Below, piece by piece: positions 1-8,107 of a stretch of 64,000 nucleotides of DNA (its first letter is position 1; each line of letters starts with the position of its first letter). Position numbers and translations under genes: made by a program. The DNA comes from Paenibacillus sp. JDR-2 (GTDB taxonomy: Bacteria > Bacillota > Bacilli > Paenibacillales > Paenibacillaceae). The notes under the pieces are model-generated. The model was given only the letters and a program-made list of their open reading frames with translations. It was not told the origin of the DNA and searched no databases. Location: contig NC_012914.1 of NCBI RefSeq assembly GCF_000023585.1, positions 582,001 through 646,000 on the forward strand. Reading direction: 5' to 3'.

Positions 1-532
1 GGATTCCATCCAACCTAATGACGCATTATCGACCAGTAACTAACTCTACGTTGGATTACATCCAACAAAATCGGCGCAATGCCTGCGTGTAGCTCAACTG
101 CAACGAAATTGACTGTAGAAGCTCTAACGTAAATCGTTATGAGGCGCGAATTGTTTGCGTTCTGTTGGAGGAAATTCACTGTAAGATGCTGCGCTTAAGC
201 CGTTAGGGCCTTTTAGGGGCCTTAACGTTAAACGAACTTGCAATATGAAGCGCATTAAGGTCCCTAAAGGGCTTTAGTACTCAGATTTCAGGTGGAAAAC
301 GTTGCGTATCGTGTTGATTTCATAAGGTTAGGGTCCCTAATGGGCCTTAACCACCCTACGAGATGTCGATTGAGGCCGGATAAGATCCCTAAAGGGCCTT
401 AACGTCGAAGCAAGTCCAGAAGCTACTCGAAAACAAGGGTTGAGCAGCAAATAAGGCCCTCCGAGGGTCTTATCTGCCACGTTCACCGGGAGACGGAGTG
501 CGATAAGACCCCCGCGGGGTCTTATCGCACTC
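1..532. repeat. Phased array of palindromes in non-coding DNA
   Basis: No credible gene lies here. Two palindrome families are visible. Family A is GTTGGAT-TAC-ATCCAAC at 50-66, with the right part of a second copy at 1-14 cut by the window edge. Family B has the theme TAAGrCCC...GGGyCTTA and occurs six times: 201-227, 255-278, 326-352, 381-402, 451-473 and 496-532. The last is a perfect 17-bp inverted repeat with a 3-nt loop; the earlier ones are increasingly imperfect. Centres fall near 6, 58, 214, 266, 339, 391, 462 and 514, so neighbours within a pair are about 52 bp apart. The hairpins lack a following T-run, so they are not classical terminators. I see nothing else in 67-200. Confidence 0.75.
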
Positions 533-553
533 GCGAGCAAGCACTGCAACAAA

Positions 554-587
554 GGCGCCGCCTGCGCGATGAGGTGCGGGCGGCGCC
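554..587 (+). promoter_or_regulatory. Strong inverted repeat just upstream of the thiolase ribosome binding site
   Basis: GGCGCCGCC at 554-562 pairs with GGCGGCGCC at 579-587, and the stem can extend inwards by about 3 bp. It ends a few bases before the AAGGAGG at 594-600. In RNA it would be a stable leader hairpin; in DNA it could be an operator. The role is not known. Confidence 0.45.
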
Positions 588-606
588 AAAAAGAAGGAGG
601 CGCTTT

Positions 607-1818
607 ATGGGAGCAGCGGGCAAATTTGCGGACCATGACCGCGATGCCGTTATCGTATCCGCGGTACGAACCGCGGTGGGCAAGGCGAAGAAGGGAAGTC
701 TCGCGGAGACGAGGGCAGAGGACCTTGGACGGGCCGTGTTGACCGCGGCTGTTGGCCGGGTTCCGGGGCTTGATGCGGTTGACGTCGAGGATGTCATTAT
801 CGGCTGTGCCATGCCGGAGGGCGAGCAAGGGCTGAATATGGCGCGGATTATTTCGCTCTATTCGGGCTTCCCGGTTACAACGCCGGCCGTCACGATTAAC
901 CGGTTCTGCGCTTCGGGTCTGCAGGCGATCGCTTACGCGGCTGAACGCATACGTCTCGGCGATGCCGACATCCTCGTCGCAGGCGGCGTGGAAAGCATGA
1001 GCCATGTGCCGATGACCGGCTTTAAGCTGGCTCCGCATCCGGGCATTGTGGATGCTATGCCGGAGGTGTACATGGGCATGGGTCACACCGCCGAGGAAGT
1101 GGCACGCCGCTATAACGTTACCCGCGCGGCGCAGGATGCGTTTGCCGCGTCCAGCCATCGCAAAGCGGCGGCTGCGATTCAGGAAGGCCGCTTCAAAGAC
1201 GAGATCGTGCCGGTGACGGCAACGAGGTCCGATGTGAACGAATACGGCCGGCCGGTGGAGCGGACCTTCACCTTCGACACCGATGAAGGCGTGCGCGCGG
1301 ATACGACGCCGGAGACGCTTGCGCCGCTGAAGCCGTCTTTTGCCCGGGAAGGTACGGTTACGGCCGGCAACTCCTCGCAGATGAGCGACGGCGCGGCCGC
1401 GGTTGTTGTGATGAGCCGCGCCAAGGCGAAGGAGCTTGGGCTGACGCCTCTTGCCGCATTCCGTACCTACCGGGTTGCAGGAGTAGCGCCGAAAGTGATG
1501 GGCATTGGACCTATCGAGGCTATTCCAAAAGCGCTTAAAGCCGCTAACCTAACGGTTGGCGATATTGATGTTTTAGAGCTGAATGAGGCTTTTGCCGCCC
1601 AATGCGTGCCGATTATCGAGCAGCTTGGCATCGACCCTGAACGCGTGAACGTAAACGGCGGGGCGATTGCGCTTGGCCATCCGCTTGGCTGTACGGGGAC
1701 GAAGCTGTCGGTATCGCTTATTCACGAATTGAAAAGGCGCGGCGGAGGAATCGGAGTAGTCACGATGTGTGTCGGCGGAGGTATGGGAGCCGCAGGGGTG
1801 TTTGAGGTATACGCGTAG
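607..1818 (+). CDS. fadA: Acetyl-CoA C-acyltransferase (thiolase)
   Basis: 3-ketoacyl-CoA thiolase, 403 aa, the last step of fatty-acid beta-oxidation: it cleaves 3-ketoacyl-CoA with CoA to acetyl-CoA and a shortened acyl-CoA. The nucleophilic cysteine is in RFCASGLQA (about C101), the conserved histidine in GGAIALGHP (about H358), and the second cysteine in [10 protein letters not shown] (about C388), so all three catalytic residues are present. The ATG at 607 is chosen because AAGGAGG lies at 594-600; an in-frame GTG at 574 sits inside the hairpin and has no ribosome binding site. It is the first gene of a co-directional operon with acyl-CoA dehydrogenase, acyl-CoA ligase and thioesterase. 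The hydroxyacyl-CoA dehydrogenase (fadN) that precedes fadA in Bacillus is not in the window upstream. Confidence 0.96.
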   Translation: MGAAGKFADHDRDAVIVSAVRTAVGKAKKGSLAETRAEDLGRAVLTAAVGRVPGLDAVDVEDVIIGCAMPEGEQGLNMARIISLYSGFPVTTPAVTINRFCASGLQAIAYAAERIRLGDADILVAGGVESMSHVPMTGFKLAPHPGIVDAMPEVYMGMGHTAEEVARRYNVTRAAQDAFAASSHRKAAAAIQEGRFKDEIVPVTATRSDVNEYGRPVERTFTFDTDEGVRADTTPETLAPLKPSFAREGTVTAGNSSQMSDGAAAVVVMSRAKAKELGLTPLAAFRTYRVAGVAPKVMGIGPIEAIPKALKAANLTVGDIDVLELNEAFAAQCVPIIEQLGIDPERVNVNGGAIALGHPLGCTGTKLSVSLIHELKRRGGGIGVVTMCVGGGMGAAGVFEVYA

Positions 1819-1872
1819 CACAGCGCGCAAGTGGAGGAAGCAGGAAGGCAAGAGGGAAAGGGGACGTAAAGC

Positions 1873-3648
1873 ATGGGGGAAAACATTCGGTTTGGCGGTC
1901 GTTTCGTAATCGAGGATGCTCTGCCGTCCGCGACGGTGACGCCGGAAGACTTCAACGAAGAGCAGAGGATGATGGCGGATGCGGCGCGGCAGTTTGTGGA
2001 GGGAGAGATTTTTCCGCTTGATGAGCAGATTGAAGGGCTGGACTATGAGCTGACGGTAAAGCTGATGCGCCAGGCAGGCGAGCTTGGCCTCCTTGGAGCG
2101 GATGTGCCCGAAGCCTATGGCGGTCTTGGACTCGATAAAGTAAGCACAACCCTGCTGTCGGAGACGCTTGCCCGCGCCTCCTCTTTCGCGCTGTCCGTTG
2201 GCGCGCATACGGGGATCGGCACGCTGCCAATCGTCTTTTTCGGCACAGCCGCCCAGAAGCGCAAATACTTACCGAAGCTTGCCACCGGTGAGCTGATCGC
2301 CGCCTATTGCTTAACGGAACCGGCCTCCGGATCGGATGCCTTAGGCGCCAAAACAACGGCAAAGCTGTCGCAGGACGGCAGCCACTATATTCTGAACGGC
2401 TCCAAGCTGTACATTACCAACGCGGGCTTTGCGGATGTGTTTATCGTCTACGCGAAGGTGGAGGGGGAAGCGTTCAGCGCGTTTATCGTGGAAAAAGGGA
2501 TGCCTGGCTTCAGTCTTGGGCCGGAGGAGCACAAGATGGGCATTAAGGGCTCGTCGACGCGCCCGTTATTTTTCGAAGATGTCGCGGTGCCGGTGGAGAA
2601 CGTGCTTGGCGAGATCGGCCAAGGGCATAAAATCGCGTTTAACATCCTGAACATCGGGCGGTTCAAGCTGGGAGCGGGTTGTCTTGGCGGGTCCAAAGAA
2701 ACGATCGAGCTAGCTTCCAAATACGCCAACACGCGCAAGCAGTTCGGCCGTGCCATCTCCTCTTACCCGCTCATTGGCGCCAAGCTGGCGGATATGAATA
2801 TTAGAACCTTCGTGCTGGAATCCATGGTATACCGGACCGCGGGATGGATTGATGCCATGCTGAGTGCGGAGGGGGCCGGAGCGGATGCGCCGGATGCCGG
2901 AATGCGGGCGGCGAAAGCGATCAGCGAGTACGCGCTGGAATGCTCGATTAATAAGGTGTTTGCGTCTGAGACGCTGGATTTTGTCGCGGACGAGGGCGTC
3001 CAGATTCACGGCGGCTACGGCTATATCAAGGAATACAAGGTGGAGCGCATTTACCGGGATTCGCGGATTAACCGGATTTTCGAAGGGACCAACGAGATTA
3101 ACCGGATGCTCATTCCGGGAACTTTGCTGAAAAAAGCAATGAAAGGCGAGCTTCCGTTGCTTGAAAAAGCGCAGTCCCTGCAGGCCGAGCTGCTGCAGCC
3201 AATGCCGGTTCCGCCGTTTGACGAGCCGCTTAGCCGGGAGGTATACCGCGTATCGCAGGGGAAAAAAGCTTTTCTTGCCGTCGGCGGGCTTGCCGTACAA
3301 AAGCTTGGCATGAAGCTTGACCAGGAGCAGGAAGTGCTCTGCTCGCTTTCGGATATCATGATTCAGCTCTTCGCGGCGGAAAGCGCGCTGCTCCGCACGC
3401 AAAAGCTTGTTCAAAGCGGTGCGGATGCGGGGAACGCGATTCAAATGACGGAAGTCTTCGTACAGGAGGCGCTGGAGAAGATTGAATCGATTGCGAAGGT
3501 TGCTCTGGCGGCGCTGGCGAAGGGAGATGCCTTGCAAATGCAGCTGTCGGTATTGAAGAAGCTGATGCGCGGTCCGCTGGTCGATACGATTGCGGCCAAG
3601 CGGGATATTGCCGCACGGGTCATTAGCGGGGAGCAATATATTGTGTAG
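1873..3648 (+). CDS. fadE: Acyl-CoA dehydrogenase, long form
   Basis: FAD-dependent acyl-CoA dehydrogenase, 591 aa, making trans-2-enoyl-CoA in the first step of beta-oxidation. The substrate and FAD signature TEPASGSDALG is near residues 139-149. IHGGYGYIKEY and FEGTNEINR (about residues 377-411) hold the probable catalytic glutamate near residue 404, in the position used by long and very-long chain members. The protein is about 200 residues longer than a minimal acyl-CoA dehydrogenase; the helical C-terminal extension matches the size of Bacillus FadE (YusJ). The ATG at 1873 follows a purine-rich stretch 54 bp after the thiolase stop. It is clearly cotranscribed with the thiolase. Confidence 0.96.
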   Translation: MGENIRFGGRFVIEDALPSATVTPEDFNEEQRMMADAARQFVEGEIFPLDEQIEGLDYELTVKLMRQAGELGLLGADVPEAYGGLGLDKVSTTLLSETLARASSFALSVGAHTGIGTLPIVFFGTAAQKRKYLPKLATGELIAAYCLTEPASGSDALGAKTTAKLSQDGSHYILNGSKLYITNAGFADVFIVYAKVEGEAFSAFIVEKGMPGFSLGPEEHKMGIKGSSTRPLFFEDVAVPVENVLGEIGQGHKIAFNILNIGRFKLGAGCLGGSKETIELASKYANTRKQFGRAISSYPLIGAKLADMNIRTFVLESMVYRTAGWIDAMLSAEGAGADAPDAGMRAAKAISEYALECSINKVFASETLDFVADEGVQIHGGYGYIKEYKVERIYRDSRINRIFEGTNEINRMLIPGTLLKKAMKGELPLLEKAQSLQAELLQPMPVPPFDEPLSREVYRVSQGKKAFLAVGGLAVQKLGMKLDQEQEVLCSLSDIMIQLFAAESALLRTQKLVQSGADAGNAIQMTEVFVQEALEKIESIAKVALAALAKGDALQMQLSVLKKLMRGPLVDTIAAKRDIAARVISGEQYIV

Positions 3649-3663
3649 GAGGGGGAACGCCAT

Positions 3664-5628
3664 ATGGATAAGGCAGATCCGGAAAACCCGCTTGTACCCG
3701 AGGATCGGCAAAAGCCGCCCAATTCCGCACCTAACGAAACGCCACTATCGCCACGGCAGGAGGAAGCCGCAGCCCCGCAGCTCGTAGAAGCAGAGCCACC
3801 GGCGGCGGAGTCAGCGGCTCCGTCCGCGGAGGCCGAGCCAAGCGTAGCAGCTGCCGCGACAGACTCCGCCCCGGACGAAGAGCCGGCTCCCGAGGAAGCC
3901 GTTGCTTCCGCGACTTCGGAGGGGCCCGAGGCTCCGGTCGAGATTCCTAAGCCGTGGCTGCGGCACTATCCGCTGGAGATCCCGGCTTCCCTGGATTACC
4001 CGAATCATGGCATTCCGCAGTTCCTCATTAATGCCGTGGAGAAATTCCCGGCGAACGAAGCCGTTCATTTTCTGGGCAAATCGCTCACCTATCGCGAGCT
4101 GTACGACCATACCTGCCGATTGGCGAACGGTCTAATCTCGCTTGGCGTTAACCGCGGCGACCGAGTGGCGATTATGCTGCCGAACTGTCCGCAGGCGGTA
4201 ATCTCTTACTACGCCGCTCTAATGATTGGCGCCGTGGTAGTTCAGACCAATCCGCTCTATGTGGAACGGGAGCTGGAGCATCAGTTGAAGGACAGCGGTG
4301 CCGCAACCATCATTACCGTCGATCTTTTCTATCAGCGCCTTGCCAACGTACGCGGCGAATTTCCGGAAGCGGGGGCTGTTCCCCAGCTCAAGAATGCGGT
4401 TATTACGTCGCTGAAGGACGGACTTCCTTTTCCGAAAAATCTCCTCTACCCGCTCAAGCAGCGCAAAGAAGGCTTCAAAGCGGATATACCTTACGGCCGT
4501 CACGGAGTCGTTTCCTATAAGAAGCTTATTTCCTCCAGCTCCAATCTTCCCGTTCTGACCGATATTCACGGCAGCGATCTCGCCCAGCTTCAATATACCG
4601 GAGGTACGACCGGAACACCGAAAGGGGTGATGCTGACGCACCGGAATCTGGTGGCCAATACAATGCAGACCTCAGCCTGGTGCTACAGGGTGAAGGATGG
4701 TTACGAAAGATTTCTGGCGGCACTGCCGTTATTTCATGTATTTGGTTTAACCGTGTTAATGAATTTTTCTATTATGCGCGCAGGTTCACTGGTGCTTCTG
4801 CCGCGTTTTGAGACCGAAACCGTGCTCGATACCATCAGCCGGCAGCAGCCAACGCTGTTCCCGGGCGCGCCAACGATGTATGTGGCTCTGATCAATCATA
4901 AGAATTCAGCCAGCACCGATCTTTCCTCGATCGAGGCCTGTATCAGCGGATCGGCGGCGCTGCCGCTTGAGGTGCAGGAGCAGTTCGAGAAAATGACCGG
5001 CGGCAAGCTGATCGAAGGCTATGGCCTGACGGAAGCTTCACCGGTAACGCATGCCAATCTGATCTGGGGCAAACGCAAAATCGGCACGATCGGCATGCCT
5101 TTTCCCGATACGATAGCCGCGATCTTCAGTCCGGAAGGCAAGCCGCTTCCCGTTCGCGAGGTTGGCGAGCTTGTCATTCGCGGTCCGCAAGTGATGAAGG
5201 GATACTGGAACAATCCGGAAGAGAGCGAAATCGTGCTGAGGGGTGGCTGGCTGCATACCGGCGACCTTGGCTATATGGACGAAGACGGCTTTTTTACGAT
5301 TGTAGACCGGATTAAGGATGTCATTATCGCGGGCGGTTTCAATATTTATCCGCGAGAGGTCGAAGAGGTGCTGTATGAGCATCCCGGCGTAATGGAAGCC
5401 TCCGTCCTTGGGGTGAAGGATCCGTACCGCGGCGAGACGGTGAAGGCTTTCGTTGTACTTAAAAAAGGCTCCTACGTATCGGCGGCCCAGCTCGACGTCT
5501 GGTGCAGGCAGCGGCTTGCCGCGTTTAAGGTGCCGCATCTGTACGAATTCCGGGAGTCTCTTCCGAAGACGATGATCGGCAAGGTCTTAAGGCGCAAGCT
5601 GATGGAGGAGCTGGAGAAGGAGCAATAA
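3664..5628 (+). CDS. Long-chain fatty acid-CoA ligase with acidic Ala/Pro/Glu-rich N-terminal extension
   Basis: AMP-forming acyl-CoA synthetase, 654 aa, which activates fatty acids with ATP and CoA before beta-oxidation. The phosphate-binding loop YTGGTTGTPKG is near residues 312-322. GYGLTEASPV, the TGDLGYMDEDGFF motif and the C-terminal lysine context PKTMIGKVLRRKL are all present. Residues 1-94 are an extra tail very rich in Ala, Pro, Glu and Ser without predicted fold; the family usually begins close to the PWLRHYP sequence at about residue 97. The reading frame is open throughout and GGAGGGGG lies before the ATG, so the tail seems genuine. It starts 16 bp after the dehydrogenase stop. 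Confidence 0.94.
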   Translation: MDKADPENPLVPEDRQKPPNSAPNETPLSPRQEEAAAPQLVEAEPPAAESAAPSAEAEPSVAAAATDSAPDEEPAPEEAVASATSEGPEAPVEIPKPWLRHYPLEIPASLDYPNHGIPQFLINAVEKFPANEAVHFLGKSLTYRELYDHTCRLANGLISLGVNRGDRVAIMLPNCPQAVISYYAALMIGAVVVQTNPLYVERELEHQLKDSGAATIITVDLFYQRLANVRGEFPEAGAVPQLKNAVITSLKDGLPFPKNLLYPLKQRKEGFKADIPYGRHGVVSYKKLISSSSNLPVLTDIHGSDLAQLQYTGGTTGTPKGVMLTHRNLVANTMQTSAWCYRVKDGYERFLAALPLFHVFGLTVLMNFSIMRAGSLVLLPRFETETVLDTISRQQPTLFPGAPTMYVALINHKNSASTDLSSIEACISGSAALPLEVQEQFEKMTGGKLIEGYGLTEASPVTHANLIWGKRKIGTIGMPFPDTIAAIFSPEGKPLPVREVGELVIRGPQVMKGYWNNPEESEIVLRGGWLHTGDLGYMDEDGFFTIVDRIKDVIIAGGFNIYPREVEEVLYEHPGVMEASVLGVKDPYRGETVKAFVVLKKGSYVSAAQLDVWCRQRLAAFKVPHLYEFRESLPKTMIGKVLRRKLMEELEKEQ

Positions 5629-5644
5629 ACACAAAGAGGCGGTG

Positions 5645-6082
5645 ATGCGCGTGGCGGAGGATTTTGCCGCGGAGCAGGCGGATATTGAGAGGCATTTGGC
5701 GAAGCTGGAGGAGCTTGCCAGCGGGACTTTTTGGAGCGAGCTTGGCTGCGAGGTCGTCTTTGCCCATGCGGAAAAAGCGGCGATCCAGCTGCGCGCGGAG
5801 CAGCGTCATCTGAATCTGATTGGAATCGTGCATGGCGGTGTATTGATGTCTATGCTGGATAATGCAATGGGGCTGGTCGTGATGATTGCATGCCGGGAAA
5901 AGACGGTCACCGCGGGCTTGAACACGCATTTTCTGGAGAGCGCGAAGAGCGGCAATCTGGTATGCGAAGCCGAGATCATGCACCGGATTGGACGGACGAT
6001 TACCCTGCAGGCAACGGTGAAAGATGAGGAAGGAAGATTGATCGCGTGGGGAAGCGGAACCTATCGGATTGTGTCGCGATAA
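5645..6082 (+). CDS. PaaI-family hotdog thioesterase
   Basis: Acyl-CoA thioesterase of the hotdog fold, about 145 aa. The segment NLIGIVHGGVLMSMLDNAMG (about residues 59-78) is the family signature, with the HGG turn followed by the central helix carrying the catalytic acid. It probably hydrolyses acyl-CoA intermediates and releases CoA. It starts 17 bp after the ligase stop and completes the beta-oxidation operon. AGAGGCGG precedes a run of GTG-ATG codons; I take the ATG at 5645, but GTG at 5642 or 5651 is possible. A transcription stop signal is not obvious after it. Confidence 0.88.
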   Translation: MRVAEDFAAEQADIERHLAKLEELASGTFWSELGCEVVFAHAEKAAIQLRAEQRHLNLIGIVHGGVLMSMLDNAMGLVVMIACREKTVTAGLNTHFLESAKSGNLVCEAEIMHRIGRTITLQATVKDEEGRLIAWGSGTYRIVSR

Positions 6083-6107
6083 CGAATATTTAGTCAATTT
6101 GTCCGAG

Positions 6108-6136
6108 TTGCTGAGGGGCAGTTGGTTCGATATAAT
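6108..6136 (+). promoter_or_regulatory. Sigma-A type promoter for the small membrane gene
   Basis: TTGCTG at 6108-6113, a 17-bp spacer and a perfect TATAAT at 6131-6136. It lies about 95 bp before the ATG at 6230, which has GAGGAGAGGAGG in front. Confidence 0.6.
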
Positions 6137-6229
6137 ATATCCTATATATGGAAGAAAAATTTATGGGCGATTAAACTGAAACCAAATCAGCTTTCAGCCG
6201 ATAAATATAAGAGGAGAGGAGGCGGGAGC

Positions 6230-6442
6230 ATGGTCGATGGATGGATTACCGCGGTCGTATTGATATTTGGAATTGCAGTGGCACTAATTGGCGTTTTTGC
6301 CTATTTACGAATGTTTAACAGGAACGAAACGCATCATTCATCCATGGACGTTCCGCCTCCGACAATTCCCCCGAAAGCCGCTCCACCAAAGGACGAAGAG
6401 CCTCCGGTGAAGCCGCCTCGGGAGAACGAGGGCACAGGTTAA
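6230..6442 (+). CDS. Small single-span membrane protein with proline-rich tail
   Basis: Unrecognised 70-aa protein. Residues 5-27 form one hydrophobic membrane span (WITAVVLIFGIAVALIGVFA), followed by a short basic stretch and a Pro/Lys/Glu-rich tail (about residues 42-68) likely on the cytoplasmic side. The ATG at 6230 has a very strong AGGAGAGGAGG just upstream and its own promoter; the reading frame is open further upstream to 6122 but without a ribosome binding site. Function unknown. Confidence 0.7.
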   Translation: MVDGWITAVVLIFGIAVALIGVFAYLRMFNRNETHHSSMDVPPPTIPPKAAPPKDEEPPVKPPRENEGTG

Positions 6443-6458
6443 ATTAACATTTGTTTAT

Positions 6459-6486
6459 TTTACAATCTTGCCTGAAATGTTATAAT
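6459..6486 (+). promoter_or_regulatory. Sigma-A type promoter with long leader
   Basis: TTTACA at 6459-6464, 16-bp spacer, TATAAT at 6481-6486. The next start codon is at 6624, so the transcript would carry a leader of about 130 nt. I see no known riboswitch in that leader. Confidence 0.55.
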
Positions 6487-6623
6487 AGTAAGAAAAATGC
6501 AAACATTGTGACTCATTGACCATGGAGTTGCCTGCACTGGGGGGTAATTTGCGGTGTAATGCCGCATCCGTTCTCGAATCTGTTGTTTAGGACGACCATC
6601 CAACGTATAGGGGAGGAGATTTC

Positions 6624-6812
6624 ATGGCGAAGCATAGCCAGAATGAGGTCAAGGAAAGCCTGAAGGAACTCACGAGAATTTTTCAGCCGAAGGATCCGCG
6701 CAAGTTCGTAAAGGACTATATCCGGAAGTACAGGATAACGGGCGGATACGAGGATGAATTAACAATTTTAGTGGAAGACGAGATGGGTAAGATCAACTCC
6801 TCGGTCAGTTGA
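6624..6812 (+). CDS. Small conserved-looking hypothetical protein
   Basis: 62-aa charged, helical protein without signal peptide or membrane span. GGGGAGGAG precedes the ATG, a promoter lies upstream and a strong terminator follows directly, so it is very probably a real monocistronic gene. I do not recognise a domain. The sequence is rich in Lys and Glu with the central stretch FVKDYIRKYRITGGYEDE. Confidence 0.75.
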   Translation: MAKHSQNEVKESLKELTRIFQPKDPRKFVKDYIRKYRITGGYEDELTILVEDEMGKINSSVS

Positions 6813-6825
6813 GCACATACGAAAT

Positions 6826-6866
6826 GGCTTTGCATCTGTGCGAAACAGGTGCAAAGCCTTTTTTGT
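6826..6866 (+). terminator. Rho-independent terminator
   Basis: GGCTTTGCATCTGT (6826-6839) pairs with ACAGGTGCAAAGCC (6845-6858), followed by a run of Ts. Confidence 0.9.
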
Positions 6867-7019
6867 GCTGAGAAAGTGCGATGGTGGGCTGTAATTCTTT
6901 TGTAAGGATTTGATAATGCTTTTGCAAGAGCTCCGTTCTTCAATGGTTAGCTTTGTCCGGTAAGCTATGAGTTGTGAAGAGCCAGCCGATACTCATAGGC
7001 TTAGAAGGAGAGATGAACA

Positions 7020-7235
7020 ATGAAGAAACCTGTTTGGGCAATTGTCGTGCTGGGAATCGTGCTGCTGTTAAGCGCATGCAATGCAGACAATAACAAGGAC
7101 AAAATGAACAATAAGCCGGCAACGGAGATGGGCGACGACAAATCAATGAACGACGACAAGATGATGAACGACGACAAGTCGATGAGCGACGACAAGATGA
7201 TGAACGACGATAAGTCGATGGGCGACGGCAAATAA
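7020..7235 (+). CDS. Methionine- and aspartate-rich repeat lipoprotein
   Basis: 71-aa lipoprotein. Residues 1-20 form a signal peptide with lipobox LLSAC, giving a lipidated Cys at about residue 20. The mature part of about 52 residues contains nine methionines in tandem DDKSM / NDDKMM units (from about residue 39), visible in the DNA as 15- and 30-bp repeats at 7136-7232. AAGGAGAG precedes the ATG. A terminator follows, then a two-component system and a molybdopterin oxidoreductase on the same strand. Nothing but the repeats suggests a function; Met plus Asp clusters could act as an oxidant sink or bind metal ions. The repeat number probably varies between strains. Confidence 0.85.
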   Translation: MKKPVWAIVVLGIVLLLSACNADNNKDKMNNKPATEMGDDKSMNDDKMMNDDKSMSDDKMMNDDKSMGDGK

Positions 7236-7250
7236 AGTCCGTTGCGCGTA

Positions 7251-7290
7251 ATCCCTCTGCCCGGCGGCAGGGGGATGCTCTTTCTTTTGC
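7251..7290 (+). terminator. Rho-independent terminator
   Basis: ATCCCTCTGCC (7251-7261) pairs with GGCAGGGGGAT (7266-7276), followed by a pyrimidine-rich, T-rich run. It separates the lipoprotein from the response regulator, although a TATAAT box at 7325-7330 gives the latter its own likely promoter. Confidence 0.75.
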
Positions 7291-7366
7291 CGGGGGGACA
7301 GTCGTAACCGATTTAAACAAGCCGTATAATAGAAGCATCAAGAGGTTGTTGGACGGAGGGCAGCGG

Positions 7367-8107
7367 ATGGGCGCAAACATAATAGTAGCCGATGATGAGA
7401 GGAATATTACGGATGTGTGCCGGCGGTATTTGGAGCGGGAAGGGCATGAGGTATGGGTCGCGGAAAACGGGGAAGAAGCGATCCGCCTATGGAAAGAACA
7501 TCGCCCGGACCTGCTGGTGCTGGATTTAATGATGCCGAAGGTTGACGGACTTGAGGTTTGCGACCTTATCCGGCAGACCGACGATACCCCTATTATTATG
7601 CTGACGGCCCGAGGCGAGGAGCCGGACCGGCTGCTTGGCCTCACGATGGGCGCTGACGACTACATGACGAAACCTTTCAGTCCAAGAGAGCTTGTGCTTC
7701 GAGTCCATAATATTTTGCGGCGAGCGGGCTGGAGAAGCGAAGCATCGCCTGGGGAACGGGATGCGGAAAAACTCTCGGAGGAAGCGTCGGGTCAAGCGAT
7801 TTATCTCGAGGGCTTGTCGATCTACCCGCAGGAGAGAAGGGTTTCCGTTCTGGAGTCGGATGTGGAGCTAACGGTGAAGGAATTCGATCTGCTGCATCTG
7901 CTGGCGATGTATCCCGGCAAGGTGTTCTCTCGCAGCCAGCTGCTTAATCAGGTATGGGATATTGCCTTTGATGGCGATACGACTACGGTGACGGTTCATG
8001 TCCGGCGGCTGCGGGAGAAAATCGAACCCAATCCTTCCGATCCGACCTGGATCAAGACGGTGTGGGGGATCGGCTACAAGCTCGATAACAAGGGGAATAC
8101 GACATGA
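7367..8107 (+). CDS. OmpR-family response regulator
   Basis: 246-aa two-component response regulator. The receiver domain (about residues 4-117) has the acidic pair in VADDERN, the phosphoacceptor Asp53 in LLVLDLMMP and the conserved Lys in MTKPFSPREL. The C-terminal winged-helix DNA-binding domain (about 145-243) contains LTVKEFDLLHLLA and TVTVHVRRLREKIE. The ATG at 7367 follows GGAGGG; a TTG at 7346 is in frame but less likely. The stop overlaps the kinase start by 4 bp (ATGA), so the pair is translationally coupled. Its position between the Met-rich lipoprotein and the oxidoreductase suggests it controls one or both. Confidence 0.95.
   Translation: MGANIIVADDERNITDVCRRYLEREGHEVWVAENGEEAIRLWKEHRPDLLVLDLMMPKVDGLEVCDLIRQTDDTPIIMLTARGEEPDRLLGLTMGADDYMTKPFSPRELVLRVHNILRRAGWRSEASPGERDAEKLSEEASGQAIYLEGLSIYPQERRVSVLESDVELTVKEFDLLHLLAMYPGKVFSRSQLLNQVWDIAFDGDTTTVTVHVRRLREKIEPNPSDPTWIKTVWGIGYKLDNKGNTT

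Noticed and set aside
201..532. Palindromes read as a CRISPR array
   Set aside because: The repeats are imperfect palindromes of varying sequence, spacers are not of uniform CRISPR length and no cas gene is near.
496..532. Perfect 17-bp hairpin read as a rho-independent terminator
   Set aside because: No T-run on either strand and it belongs to the phased palindrome series.
337..1158. 273-codon minus-strand open frame over the palindromes and thiolase
   Set aside because: Antisense to a clear thiolase and rich in Arg/His as expected of a shadow frame in GC-rich DNA; no ribosome binding site.
2710..3711. 333-codon minus-strand frame
   Set aside because: Shadow of the acyl-CoA dehydrogenase; composition and lack of motifs show it is not coding.
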